A stretch of DNA of 64,000 nucleotides from Clostridium sp. UBA4548 (GTDB taxonomy: Bacteria; Bacillota; Clostridia; Clostridiales; Clostridiaceae), in assembly GCF_002387895.1 (NCBI RefSeq), contig NZ_DGLI01000028.1:1-64000 (forward strand), read 5' to 3'. A program made the position numbers and the translations under genes. The notes beneath the pieces were generated by a model. It searched no databases, was not told the DNA's origin, and saw only the letters and a list, made by a program, of their open reading frames with translations. Of this stretch, positions 54,801 through 62,458 are shown one piece after another. Position 1 is the first letter of the stretch; each line of letters opens with the position of its first letter.

Positions 54801-55445
54801 AAAAGTTTTTGCCTTTTCACTTTCTTTTTCCAAAGGTTCAACTCTTTCTTCATAGGTATGAATTATGTCATTTATTCTTACAAGGTTATCTTCTGTATTT
54901 TGAAGCTTCTTTTCTGCTTCTTCCTTACGAGTTTTATACTTAACTATTCCAGCGGCCTCTTCTAGAAGTTTTCTTCGTTCTTCAGGCTTTCCACTCAATA
55001 TGGCATCAATTTTACCTTGTCCAATAATTGAATATCCTTCTTTACCTATACCTGTATCCATAAATAATGCTTGTACATCTTTTAACCTACAGGTAGTGTT
55101 ATTTATTAAGTATTCACTTTCTCCAGAACGATATAATCTTCTTGAAATAGTTACATCTGAATACTCTATTTGAAGATCTGAGTCAGAATTATCTAAGGTA
55201 AGAGATACCTGTGCAAGGCCCACTGCTTTTCTATATTGTGTTCCCGCAAAGATAACATCCTCCATCTTATCTCCTCTTAGACTTTTTACACTTTGCTCTC
55301 CAAGAACCCATCTAACTGCATCGGAAATATTACTCTTTCCGCTACCATTAGGTCCTACCACAGCAGTAACCCCTTGTTTAAAATTCAATTCAGTCTTATC
55401 AGCAAATGACTTAAATCCTCTTATTTCAATAGATTTTAAGAACAT
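51888..55445 (-). CDS. smc: Chromosome segregation protein SMC
   Basis: An 1185-residue SMC ATPase that with ScpAB organises and resolves chromosomes. Walker A is GPNGSGKS at 31-38; long coiled coils (about 165-510 and 680-1020) flank a hinge; the ABC signature LMSGGEK lies near 1090, followed by Walker B FCILDEIEAALD. Length is typical. It heads the smc-ftsY-ylxM-ffh run. A 33-codon ORF ends 12 bp upstream. Confidence 0.99.
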   Translation of the reverse strand: MFLKSIEIRGFKSFADKTELNFKQGVTAVVGPNGSGKSNISDAVRWVLGEQSVKSLRGDKMEDVIFAGTQYRKAVGLAQVSLTLDNSDSDLQIEYSDVTISRRLYRSGESEYLINNTTCRLKDVQALFMDTGIGKEGYSIIGQGKIDAILSGKPEERRKLLEEAAGIVKYKTRKEEAEKKLQNTEDNLVRINDIIHTYEERVEPLEKESEKAKTFLKLSEELKVNEINIIIDFIEKTKSNISDLNIKIKNATIALESGLREKETLKKELHKWNTELEEFDNKVSQDKQLYYDNKGKHQNILSEINLMSERIQGIDNNILRVQNEIEDFSNRIEKENEKIDELELQLYTLKEQQKNINNEIFMKEEEINKINQSISTESSNLKGLEEKKVKLLEGKNAQSNNINVANNNMEVAKETLENLKINVESYNSSIIINNGTKTSLIDEVERSQEKISAFEEEVKENKKNIGRLKHSLTLSEKKLKEITMQTNKHEANLNALISLENQYEGYNKSVKNLMQHLSNGTVKNIKGNCYVLGEIIKVNQKFETAIEIAIGGAISNVITEEEESAKELINYLKSRNLGRATFLPMNIVRGRVLQVEQSIKNKDGYIGIASELIEFEDKFKGVMDYVLGKTIICNNMDQALQIAKATGYKHKIVTLDGEIINPGGALTGGSIYSKTASIIGRKREIEVLTVKVKENNQEIVVLSEEVRTYNEGIKTLDERNLNLRDEIHFESIEVTKIQGKINSITEDTLKLTKSLEKSTVELNSIMEKLVALELSVDDYGKELIEIEDELITIESNYELLNKEVKQGLDIIDSIKNNLTDLKIKRAQIDESINNKFLEIQRLKTDIVGYNQKIEELRSEVKNYDKTKEIYFKSLEENNEKVKVLMEELESLELKFKDNEIERIKFKDQINLVNSQIETLTLEFEKIEKEYHRHQVSLVKIETEEQGLLEKLNEEYELTYAEALKYKEHIVNISMLKEKVLNLKREISSLGVVNVGAIEEFKEVKEKFIFMSNQREDLVNAKEELIKVICEMTEKMKVVFRDNFEKLRVNFEQTFRELFKGGRADLILQDGDELTSKIEINVEPPGKKLQNINLMSGGEKVLSAIALLFAILKMKPTPFCILDEIEAALDDANVIRYAEFLRKFSKNIQFIVITHRKGTMEASDMLYGVTMEEKGVSKVVSVNLTR

Positions 55446-55457
55446 TTATTATCTCTC

Positions 55458-55559
55458 CTAAGCTCCAATTATTACTGGTAGTAAAATACCTAAAACCATA
55501 AATAAACATACAGTAGCAGCTAATATCTTAGCTATTTTTAATCTTTTCTTATCTTTCAT
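55458..55559 (-). CDS. Small single-pass membrane protein (33 residues)
   Basis: An ATG with an AAGGTGA-type ribosome site 4 nt upstream opens a 33-codon frame that ends 12 bp before the smc ATG. The product has a basic N-terminus (MKDKKRLKIAK) and one hydrophobic helix ending in a short tail (LGILLPVIIGA). Architecture resembles the small DUF4044 membrane proteins of lactic acid bacteria, but the similarity is only in layout. No function is assigned. The good ribosome site and close spacing to smc argue for a real gene; the short length leaves doubt. Confidence 0.55.
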   Translation of the reverse strand: MKDKKRLKIAKILAATVCLFMVLGILLPVIIGA

Positions 55560-55869
55560 AATTTCACCTTCTCCTTATTTATAGGATTCCATGATGGAAT
55601 TTTAACTTATTCATATCGCCAAGCCCTTAAGTGAATCAGGGTAGGATTCATGTATAAGTTAAATTTTAATTTTAGTTCCATATATAGAACCAAAGTCAAG
55701 ACTCAGCTTATACATCCTCACTTTTCAAGCCTATAATATACATAGTTTATATTATTAATTCATTTTTTTCAAATCCTATAGAGGTAACGGATTTTTCTAT
55801 GCTAAAATATGGTCTAACCCCTCAAAGAGCTTACATTAGTTTAAACTCACTCAAGTTTAGCTTTCAGTC
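55560..55869. other. Gap between the small ORF/smc and the elp3-like gene (310 bp)
   Basis: No further gene. It holds a 10-bp inverted repeat (TTTAACTTAT near 55600 with ATAAGTTAAA near 55660) enclosing a CCCT/AGGG hairpin, and a 6-bp hairpin ATTCCA-TGA-TGGAAT near 55585. Any of these may end the rnc-elp3 transcript, but none has a classic T-tract. Confidence 0.5.
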
Positions 55870-56940
55870 CTATAACTTACCGTACTTATTTTTTAAGTAC
55901 TCCTGTACACTAACCTGATGTAAATCCTCTTTATGTTTAAATCCTAAAACCCCTCTTTTAGTTTCATTACTTTGAGTTACCTTTAACTTCTTAACTTCTA
56001 ATTCTTCTAAAAGTTCATTAAAGTACTGTTTTTTATTAGCGTAAAGTTTTGAAATATCCTTAGGATTAATCCATAGCTCTTCACATACTCCATAAAAACT
56101 ATGGTGCTCACGAACTATATCACAATAGATGCTTCCCTCTACTAACTCTCTAAAGGCAGGGTGAAAGGGTCCTTCAATTATGTCTCCCCCATAGTTTATT
56201 TCCTCTGTTGGTTGAAGTCCTATTCTTATTACGTTAATCTCCTTAGCAGTAAGCATTCCATAAACTACTTTTGAAATCTGAACAGCTTCTTCTAGGTCAT
56301 AAGGCTTGTATATCCCTGTTTTAAGCATTTGCTCCATAGGGGTATCCTTAATTACCAAGGAAGGATATATCCTACTTATATCTGGTCCTAAGCTTATAAC
56401 CTTTTTAGTTGTTTCAATATCCTTTTCCTTTGTATCTCCAGGTAACCCTAACATTATTTGATGGCCCAAGGTAAACCCATAACTCTTTATAAGCTTTGAG
56501 GCTCTTGTTACATCTTCGGAGCTGTGTCCCCTACCAGATTTTATTAAAACCTCATCATCTAAGGACTGAACCCCTAACTCTATTATATCAACTTTATATT
56601 GTTTTAAGTTGTCTAATATAGCTTCATCGATATAATCTGGCCTTGTAGATAATCTTATATAATCAATTTTACCACATTGTTTATATTCCATTGCAACATC
56701 CAATAATTCTCTTTGCTTGTTTATATTAATAGCAGTAAAAGTTCCTCCAAAGAAGGATACCTCAACTATAGAGTTTTCCCTTTTAATAGTTTCTAGGTAC
56801 TCCTCAATAGTACCTCTCACAAAATCTCCATCTATCTTGAAGCAACTTCCTGTTATGCTATCTTGATTGCAAAACACACAGGTATGTGGACATCCTTCAT
56901 GTGGAACAAAAATTGGTATAATATAATGGATTTTATTCAT
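55870..56940 (-). CDS. Elp3-like radical SAM protein
   Basis: A 356-residue radical SAM protein with C17, C21 and C24 in CPHTCVFC, the GGTF SAM-binding motif and the ELGVQS segment typical of the clostridial family annotated as elongator protein 3. It lacks the C-terminal acetyltransferase domain of archaeal and eukaryotic Elp3, so tRNA wobble modification is not assured. The first possible start is GTG inside the ribosome site; ATG at 56940 is preferred. It overlaps rnc by 8 bp. Confidence 0.85.
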   Translation of the reverse strand: MNKIHYIIPIFVPHEGCPHTCVFCNQDSITGSCFKIDGDFVRGTIEEYLETIKRENSIVEVSFFGGTFTAININKQRELLDVAMEYKQCGKIDYIRLSTRPDYIDEAILDNLKQYKVDIIELGVQSLDDEVLIKSGRGHSSEDVTRASKLIKSYGFTLGHQIMLGLPGDTKEKDIETTKKVISLGPDISRIYPSLVIKDTPMEQMLKTGIYKPYDLEEAVQISKVVYGMLTAKEINVIRIGLQPTEEINYGGDIIEGPFHPAFRELVEGSIYCDIVREHHSFYGVCEELWINPKDISKLYANKKQYFNELLEELEVKKLKVTQSNETKRGVLGFKHKEDLHQVSVQEYLKNKYGKL

Positions 56941-57631
56941 GTATTTCACCTCTAGTTATTAACAATTCCTTTGCAGCATTTTGTTCTGCCTCTTTTTTAC
57001 TATAACCTACCCCTTTTCCACTTGAAACACCATTTACTACTACTTCAACAAAAAATTCTCTTCTATGTGGTGGACCTTCAAACTTTATTAAGTTATAAAC
57101 AATGGATACTTCCCCATGACTTTGAAGATTTTCTTGAAGTTTAGTTTTATAATCAATTATAATTTCATTTTTAAAAGCTTTCTCAATAATGTTGTTAAAA
57201 TTGTTAAGTATGAAAGTTTTTGCTACTTCATAGCCTCTATCTAGATATATTGCGGCAATTATAGCTTCTACAGCATCTGCTAATATAGATACTCTTGTTC
57301 TTCCTCCAGTAAGTTCTTCCCCCTTACTCATATTTATATAAATCCCTAAATTCCATCCCTTTGCAATCTGAAATAAAGAGTTCTCACAAACTATTAGAGA
57401 TCTTATTTTAGTTAAATAACCTTCTGTTTCATTTTCTGTATTTGAATATAAATACTCAGATATTACAAGTTGCAATACTGAGTCCCCTAAAAACTCTAGC
57501 CTTTCATTAAAGCTTAACTTCCTCTCATTTGCATAGGAGCTATGAGTAATAGCAGTTTCTAAAGTTTTTATATCTTTAAATTCAACCATTAATTTTTTTT
57601 GTAATTCTAAAGTATTTTTTCTAAGGTTCAT
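56933..57631 (-). CDS. rnc: Ribonuclease III
   Basis: A 232-residue double-strand-specific endoribonuclease that processes rRNA and mRNA. The signature ERLEFLGDSVLQLV carries E46 and D50; D119 and E122 complete the metal site. A C-terminal dsRNA-binding domain (about 155-230) ends with the GKGVGYSKKEAEQNAAKELL helix. AGAGGAA precedes the ATG. It lies between acpP and the elp3-like gene. Confidence 0.98.
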   Translation of the reverse strand: MNLRKNTLELQKKLMVEFKDIKTLETAITHSSYANERKLSFNERLEFLGDSVLQLVISEYLYSNTENETEGYLTKIRSLIVCENSLFQIAKGWNLGIYINMSKGEELTGGRTRVSILADAVEAIIAAIYLDRGYEVAKTFILNNFNNIIEKAFKNEIIIDYKTKLQENLQSHGEVSIVYNLIKFEGPPHRREFFVEVVVNGVSSGKGVGYSKKEAEQNAAKELLITRGEIHE

Positions 57632-57942
57632 TTCCTCTCAACTTCCTTCCAGAAGTTTATTCTTCAAGTTACTAAAATTAATAATTCCTGTAAATTTTCA
57701 AAATTTTACCTTACCTAGAATAATAAGGCCCATTTCCTTCTAAAGGCAGTTATGTGACTTCACTTATACTCTTATGAACTCCTAGAACGTTTAACCTGAA
57801 AATTTACTTTTATTAGTAATAGGTTTTGTAAAGAACTTTCTCATGTACTTATGATTATAGAGCATATTCTAAAATTTCCTATGCTTAATAACTTCAAGAA
57901 TAAACTTAAAAATAAGGTTCCGCAAAAATACGGAACCTATAA
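57632..57942. other. rnc-acpP intergenic region (311 bp)
   Basis: It carries the acpP terminator (57916-57937) next to acpP and otherwise AT-rich sequence that should include the rnc promoter. No coding frame or other structure was recognised. Confidence 0.55.
57916..57937 (-). terminator. Terminator after acpP
   Basis: GGTTCCG, 8-nt loop, CGGAACC, then TTATTTTTAAG on the minus strand. Confidence 0.88.
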
Positions 57943-58173
57943 TTAGTCTTCTACACGTGCTTTTATGTATTCTACTACATCACCAACTGTAGATATTTTT
58001 TCAGCATCTTCGTCTGGTATTTCCATATCAAACTCTTCTTCTAAAGCCATTATCAATTCAACTATATCTAGTGAATCAGCTCCTAGATCATCTGCAAAAG
58101 ATGAATCCATCTTAATCTCCTCTTCATCTATACTTAATTGGTCTGCTATTCTTTTTCTAATTTTTTCAAACAT
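57943..58173 (-). CDS. acpP: Acyl carrier protein
   Basis: A 76-residue acidic carrier of fatty acid synthesis. The phosphopantetheine attachment serine is S34 in DDLGADSLDIVEL. An ATG three codons upstream touches AGGAGG directly, so MFEKIRKRIA is taken as start. It follows plsX, which uses acyl-ACP, and has its own terminator. The upstream fapR and fab genes seen in Bacillus are absent at this locus. Confidence 0.97.
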   Translation of the reverse strand: MFEKIRKRIADQLSIDEEEIKMDSSFADDLGADSLDIVELIMALEEEFDMEIPDEDAEKISTVGDVVEYIKARVED

Positions 58174-58285
58174 GTTGCTCATCCTCCTAATTTATTACAT
58201 TACTCTTTAAATATAATAGCTTATTAATAAGTTATCAACTACTTTTTATTAATACTTTAATATAATATACTAATTTTATTATATT

Positions 58286-59290
58286 TTATTCATTATTTGA
58301 CTCTAGATTTTCAAATATTTCCTTCATTTTATCTAAAGCCTTATTGTCATGAAAAGTTTTCGCCTGTCTTATAGCATTCTTAAAGGCTTTTCCATCAGAA
58401 CTTCCATGAGCCTTTATACAAATACCATTTACCCCTAAAAATGCAGCTCCACCATATTCTTTGTAATCATATTGTTTTTTAAAAGCTTTAAATACTGGCT
58501 TTAACAATAAGCCCCCTATTTTAGTTCTAGTGGTGCTCATTATTCTATCCTTTAACTCATCCAGTATAGTTGCTGCTACACCTTCATACATCTTTAATGC
58601 TGTATTTCCAACAAATCCATCACATACTAATACATTTACTTCTCCTGTAGGAATATCACGTGGCTCCACGTTTCCTACGAAGTTTAAGTTTTGTGTCTTT
58701 AAAAGCTTATGAGCTTCCTTTGTAAGTTCATTTCCCTTTTCTTCTTCAGCTCCAATATTTATTAATCCTATACTTGGATTATTTATGCCCAAAACACTTT
58801 CAAAATATACTTTCCCCATTTGAGCAAATTGAACCAAATAATGTGGTTTGCAGTCAGCATTAGCACCAGCATCTGCAATCATAAATGCCCCTTTTCTTCC
58901 TGGCATTATTGGTGCTAGAGTTGGCCTATCTATTCCTTTAATCCTCTTTACAATCAAAGTGCACCCAGCTAAGAATGCCCCTGTACTTCCTGCAGAAATT
59001 ATAGCATCCGCTTCCCCGTCTTTTACCATTTGAAGAGCTCTAACCATAGAAGAATCTTTTTTTGTTTTTAAAGCCTTTACAGGGGTCTCATTAGGGCTTA
59101 TAACTTCTCTAGCATCTACTACAGTAATCTTATCTTTGTTGTAATCATACTTCTCTAGTTCTTTCAAAATTAGTTCCTTAGGGCCTGTAATTGCTATTTC
59201 TACGTTATACTCACTTTGTGCTAAAACACACCCTTCAACAACTGCTTGAGGAGAATGATCTCCACCCATTCCATCTACTACAACTCTCAT
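58286..59290 (-). CDS. plsX: Phosphate acyltransferase PlsX
   Basis: A 334-residue enzyme that makes acyl-phosphate from acyl-ACP for PlsY in phospholipid synthesis. The N-terminus MRVVVDGMGGDHSP and the ISAGSTGAFLAG and VCDGFVGNTALK segments are diagnostic. The frame begins five codons earlier, but AGAGG lies 7 nt before ATG 59290. It precedes acpP and, with cdsA and pgsA in this window, outlines phospholipid synthesis. Confidence 0.97.
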   Translation of the reverse strand: MRVVVDGMGGDHSPQAVVEGCVLAQSEYNVEIAITGPKELILKELEKYDYNKDKITVVDAREVISPNETPVKALKTKKDSSMVRALQMVKDGEADAIISAGSTGAFLAGCTLIVKRIKGIDRPTLAPIMPGRKGAFMIADAGANADCKPHYLVQFAQMGKVYFESVLGINNPSIGLINIGAEEEKGNELTKEAHKLLKTQNLNFVGNVEPRDIPTGEVNVLVCDGFVGNTALKMYEGVAATILDELKDRIMSTTRTKIGGLLLKPVFKAFKKQYDYKEYGGAAFLGVNGICIKAHGSSDGKAFKNAIRQAKTFHDNKALDKMKEIFENLESNNE

Positions 59291-59558
59291 ATCCAATCCT
59301 CTCATGCTTACATAATGTATTTTTGGAGACTAAATAACAAGTTTATTATTCTACACTCTTTATATTTATCTCCTTCATATATCTTACCAATTTCTATAAT
59401 GTCTTTTATGTTTTGAAGCCCTGTATAAATATATTATATATTATATATTAAAAATCAACTTAATTTCCACTAAAATATTAAACTAGCAATAATTTTATAG
59501 AAAACCAAGCAAAGGCTTAATTAATTCCTAAAATCCCTTAAATTCATACAAAAAAAAT

Positions 59559-59584
59559 AAAAGAAAGTCATATGACTTTCTTTC
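59559..59584 (-). terminator. Terminator after rpmF
   Basis: AAGAAAGTCA and its complement TGACTTTCTT form a self-complementary stem around a short centre, followed by TATTTTTTTT on the minus strand. Confidence 0.85.
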
Positions 59585-59766
59585 TATTTCTCAGTTGAAA
59601 CAACTTCTCTATTCTTGTAGTAACCACAGTTTTTGCAAACTCTGTGAGCAAGTTTCATTTCATGGCACTGAGGGCATTCAACTATTCCTGGTAAACCTAG
59701 TTTGAATGTTTGAGCTCTTCTTGAGTCTCTTCTAGCTTTTGAAAATCTTCTAGCAGGATTTCCCAT
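59584..59766 (-). CDS. rpmF: 50S ribosomal protein L32
   Basis: A 60-residue L32 (MGNPARRFSKARRDSRRAQ). It keeps four cysteines in CPQC..CKNC, the zinc-binding C+ form. AAGGAGGTG precedes the ATG, and yceD ends 12 bp upstream, the classical yceD-rpmF pair. A T-tailed hairpin follows the stop. Confidence 0.98.
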   Translation of the reverse strand: MGNPARRFSKARRDSRRAQTFKLGLPGIVECPQCHEMKLAHRVCKNCGYYKNREVVSTEK

Positions 59767-59778
59767 AATTACACCTCC

Positions 59779-60279
59779 TTATGCTTTAGAAAACAAGTCT
59801 TTTAATTTTGCCAACCTTGGATCCACATCTACGTCATCACAAGAACATTCCTTATGATTTAAGTCCGTTCCACACTGTTGGCATAATCCTTTACAACTTT
59901 CACTGCATAATCTCTTAACAGGTAGCTGTATAATAAGATTGCTTTCAACGATTTCATCAATGTCTATCTTATCATTTTTAATTGAGATAATTTCACTCTC
60001 TTCATTACTTGCACTAGTAGATAATTTTTCTTCTATGTCCATTTCTATGGTATATGGAAATTTTTTAAGACATCTTGAGCATGTAAGTAATAATTCTGCA
60101 GTTACTTTCCCCTTTAGTTGGAAGATATCACCAACAAAGCGTATAACTCCATCAAATTTTATCGGGCTTGAAACCATTACTGTTTCAGTACCGTCATAAA
60201 AACTTTCTTTCTCAATTACAACGTTGATATTTCTTTTGGAATTTCTTTTACCTTTTAATTCTGAAACATCTATGTTCAT
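59779..60279 (-). CDS. YceD/DUF177 family protein
   Basis: A 166-residue DUF177 protein with the conserved CSRC pair in the middle and the cysteine-rich C-terminal half CSESCKGLCQQCG..CSC. In plants and bacteria DUF177 proteins are tied to 23S rRNA processing or accumulation, and the gene is almost always fused transcriptionally to rpmF. Zinc binding is inferred. The ribosome site at the ATG is weak, while a strong one lies about 125 nt upstream in a long leader. Confidence 0.9.
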   Translation of the reverse strand: MNIDVSELKGKRNSKRNINVVIEKESFYDGTETVMVSSPIKFDGVIRFVGDIFQLKGKVTAELLLTCSRCLKKFPYTIEMDIEEKLSTSASNEESEIISIKNDKIDIDEIVESNLIIQLPVKRLCSESCKGLCQQCGTDLNHKECSCDDVDVDPRLAKLKDLFSKA

Positions 60280-60353
60280 AATAAATGCTCTGAAAAAACA
60301 TTAAAACTATGCTTTTTCTCATATAACTAGAAAGTTATATATTATGCAATCTA

Positions 60354-60409
60354 CTAATTTAATAGCGTAAACATTGCATAGCTTGAGCAAAGCTCCAACG
60401 TCCCTCCTT
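60354..60409 (-). promoter_or_regulatory. Leader ORF with strong Shine-Dalgarno upstream of yceD-rpmF
   Basis: AAGGAGGGA (60409-60401) lies two bases before a TTG (60398-60396) that opens 14 codons ending in TAG at 60354, encoding MELCSSYAMFTLLN. A GAGC/GCTC hairpin overlaps the start of the frame. It could be a leader peptide or part of an RNA switch. The start spacing is short, so translation is uncertain. Confidence 0.4.
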
Positions 60410-60449
60410 AATTTCAATATAAGAATATCTACTATTTCAAACACAAACT

Positions 60450-60478
60450 ATTATATAAAGTCTACACCTAAAAGTCAA
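60450..60478 (-). promoter_or_regulatory. Sigma-A promoter of yceD-rpmF
   Basis: TTGACT (60478-60473), 17-nt spacer, TATAAT (60455-60450) on the minus strand; one of the best promoters in the window. Confidence 0.88.
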
Positions 60479-60494
60479 GGTTTATTTATAGATA

Positions 60495-60543
60495 GGGAAC
60501 CAAATTAAACTCCTTAATCACCTATGAATCTACCTTGGTTCCC
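60495..60543 (-). terminator. Terminator after ackA
   Basis: GGGAACCAA and TTGGTTCCC (9-bp stem, 31-nt loop) lie about 140 nt after the ackA stop; the following bases are AT-rich but not a pure T-run. Confidence 0.6.
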
Positions 60544-60683
60544 TAATTCTCTTTATATATACATTTATTTAAAACTAACTTTAAAATTTTATCTTAAAGC
60601 TATTGGAAGCATTGTTAGAGCTTGCAATTAAAATTATCTTCTTTTACAAAATAATTATCTTTTGCATTAGTTTCTTGCATTAT

Positions 60684-61880
60684 TTATTTTGTAGTTAATT
60701 CTTGAGTATCTCTAGCTATAACTAATTCTTCATTTGTTGGAATTACAAATACCTTAACGCTAGCATCTGCAGCACTTACATCTACTGCTTTTCCTCTAAC
60801 ATTGTTTTTCTCAGCATCAATTTTTATTCCTAAGAACTCTAAACCAGCACAGATATCTTTTCTTGTTTCTGGAGCATTCTCACCAAGACCTGCTGTAAAT
60901 ACAACTGCATCTACTCCGCCCATAGCTGCTGCATAAGCACCTATCATTTGTCTTACTTTGTAGTTATAAACGTCTAATGAAAGTTTAGCTCTTTCATTTC
61001 CCTCTTTAACTGCATTTTCAATATCTCTGAAGTCACTGCTTACTCCTGAAAGTCCTAAAACACCTGATTGTTTATTCATTAAGTTGTTAACATCGTCAGC
61101 TGACATATTTTCTTCTTTCATTAAGAAAGTAACTATAGCTGGATCGATATTTCCGCATCTTGTTCCCATTGCTATACCTTCAAGCGGTGTGAAGCCCATG
61201 CTTGTTTCTACAGATTTTCCATTTTTAACTGCAGATAAACTTGCACCATTTCCTAAATGACAAGTAATTATTTTTAAATCTTCTATGTTTTTGCCCATCA
61301 TTTCAGCGCATTGTGCTGATACGAATCTATGTGATGTTCCATGGAAACCATATTTTCTTATTCCATGTTTAGTGTATAGTTCATATGGTAGAGCATACAT
61401 ATATGCTTCTTGAGGCATTGTTTGATGGAAAGCAGTATCAAATACAGCTACCATTGGTGTATTTGGCATTAAGCTCTTACAAGCATTTATTCCTATTATG
61501 TTTGCTGGGTTATGAAGTGGTGCAAGTTTAATACACTCTTCTAAGCTAGCCATAACATCATCATTTATTACAACTGAAGTTGCATATTTCTCTCCACCGT
61601 GAACAACTCTGTGTCCTACTGCAGAAATTTCGTCCATTGATTTTATTACTCCATGAGTATCATCAATTAATGCACCTAAAACTAATTTTATAGCATCTGT
61701 ATGATCTTTCATTGGTTGTTGAATTATGTATTTGTCTTTTCCTGGAACTTTTTGAGTTAAGATTGAACCTTCAATTCCTATTCTCTCAACTAATCCTTGT
61801 GCTAATGACTCTTCATTTTCCATGTTTATTAACTGATATTTTAGGGATGAACTTCCACAGTTAATTACTAATACCTTCAT
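60684..61880 (-). CDS. ackA: Acetate kinase
   Basis: A 398-residue kinase that converts acetyl phosphate and ADP to acetate and ATP, the main substrate-level ATP step of acetogenic fermentation. VINCGSSSLKYQL (N7), GHRVVHGG, VFDTAFH and GFHGTSHRFV form the active site. Length is normal. AGAGGAGG precedes the ATG. The usual partner pta is not upstream: the next gene is divergent tmcAL, so acetyl phosphate must come from a pta located elsewhere. Confidence 0.99.
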   Translation of the reverse strand: MKVLVINCGSSSLKYQLINMENEESLAQGLVERIGIEGSILTQKVPGKDKYIIQQPMKDHTDAIKLVLGALIDDTHGVIKSMDEISAVGHRVVHGGEKYATSVVINDDVMASLEECIKLAPLHNPANIIGINACKSLMPNTPMVAVFDTAFHQTMPQEAYMYALPYELYTKHGIRKYGFHGTSHRFVSAQCAEMMGKNIEDLKIITCHLGNGASLSAVKNGKSVETSMGFTPLEGIAMGTRCGNIDPAIVTFLMKEENMSADDVNNLMNKQSGVLGLSGVSSDFRDIENAVKEGNERAKLSLDVYNYKVRQMIGAYAAAMGGVDAVVFTAGLGENAPETRKDICAGLEFLGIKIDAEKNNVRGKAVDVSAADASVKVFVIPTNEELVIARDTQELTTK

Positions 61881-62458
61881 TGTATTTCCTCCTCTATAAA
61901 GTTACTATAATTTATTTTTAAATATTATATTGAAATTTCAAGGTCCCTCTGAACTATAATAACAAAGCAAAGCTACTACAGATACTTTTCTTCACAAAAC
62001 CTACACTGTAGAAAACAATATTCATTCATAGTTTTACTATAAATAAATTCTATTAACCTAGCATAATAAAAAATAAAGTAGCATAATGGATAGTTACTTT
62101 TCAGAATACCTTCATCTCAATATGATATTTTAATACACTCATGTATAATTTGGCAAATAATTATTGCCTTTTAAGATAATTGTCTTAATTTTAGGCAATT
62201 ATTATTACACTTTTATCCATTTTTTAAACTGTATATTGTATTAAAACATGATTAATAAATATCCCTTATTAATATACCCCTTTTTACACATAATTTTCAA
62301 CCTTAAATGCGAAATTATTTCAACCCTTGGAATATTATTAATTAATATGTACAAATTTGACAATATTATATATTATAAACTAATAGAGTATAAGTATTAT
62401 TTTTTTCCGCTTTACTATTTTTCACTTATATATCTTTTTTCATATTGGAGTGAGTAAA
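61881..62458. other. ackA-tmcAL divergent intergenic region (578 bp)
   Basis: This is where pta lies in many clostridia, but no pta remnant is seen. It has nested palindromes at 62152-62208 and a TTGACA at 62359-62364 that may be the tmcAL -35. A 69-codon hydrophobic plus frame ends just before tmcAL but has no ribosome site. Confidence 0.6.
62152..62208. repeat. Nested palindromes between ackA and tmcAL
   Basis: GGCAA..TTGCC (62152-62168), TTAAGA-N6-TCTTAA (62171-62188) and a further GGCAATTATTATTA (62194-62207) repeat the GGCAATAATT theme within 57 bp. It may be a regulator-binding region or a bidirectional terminator. Confidence 0.5.

Larger units (their letters stand above)
60280..60683. 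other. ackA-yceD intergenic region (404 bp)
   Basis: It contains the ackA terminator (60495-60543), the yceD promoter (60450-60478) and a leader of about 165 nt with a strong ribosome site, a 14-codon TTG ORF (60354-60398) and a 7-bp hairpin (60322-60339). Confidence 0.7.

Noticed and set aside
62248..62457. 69-codon hydrophobic plus frame ending one base before tmcAL
   Set aside because: No ribosome site, extremely AT-rich, and it contains a TTGACA likely to be the tmcAL promoter.
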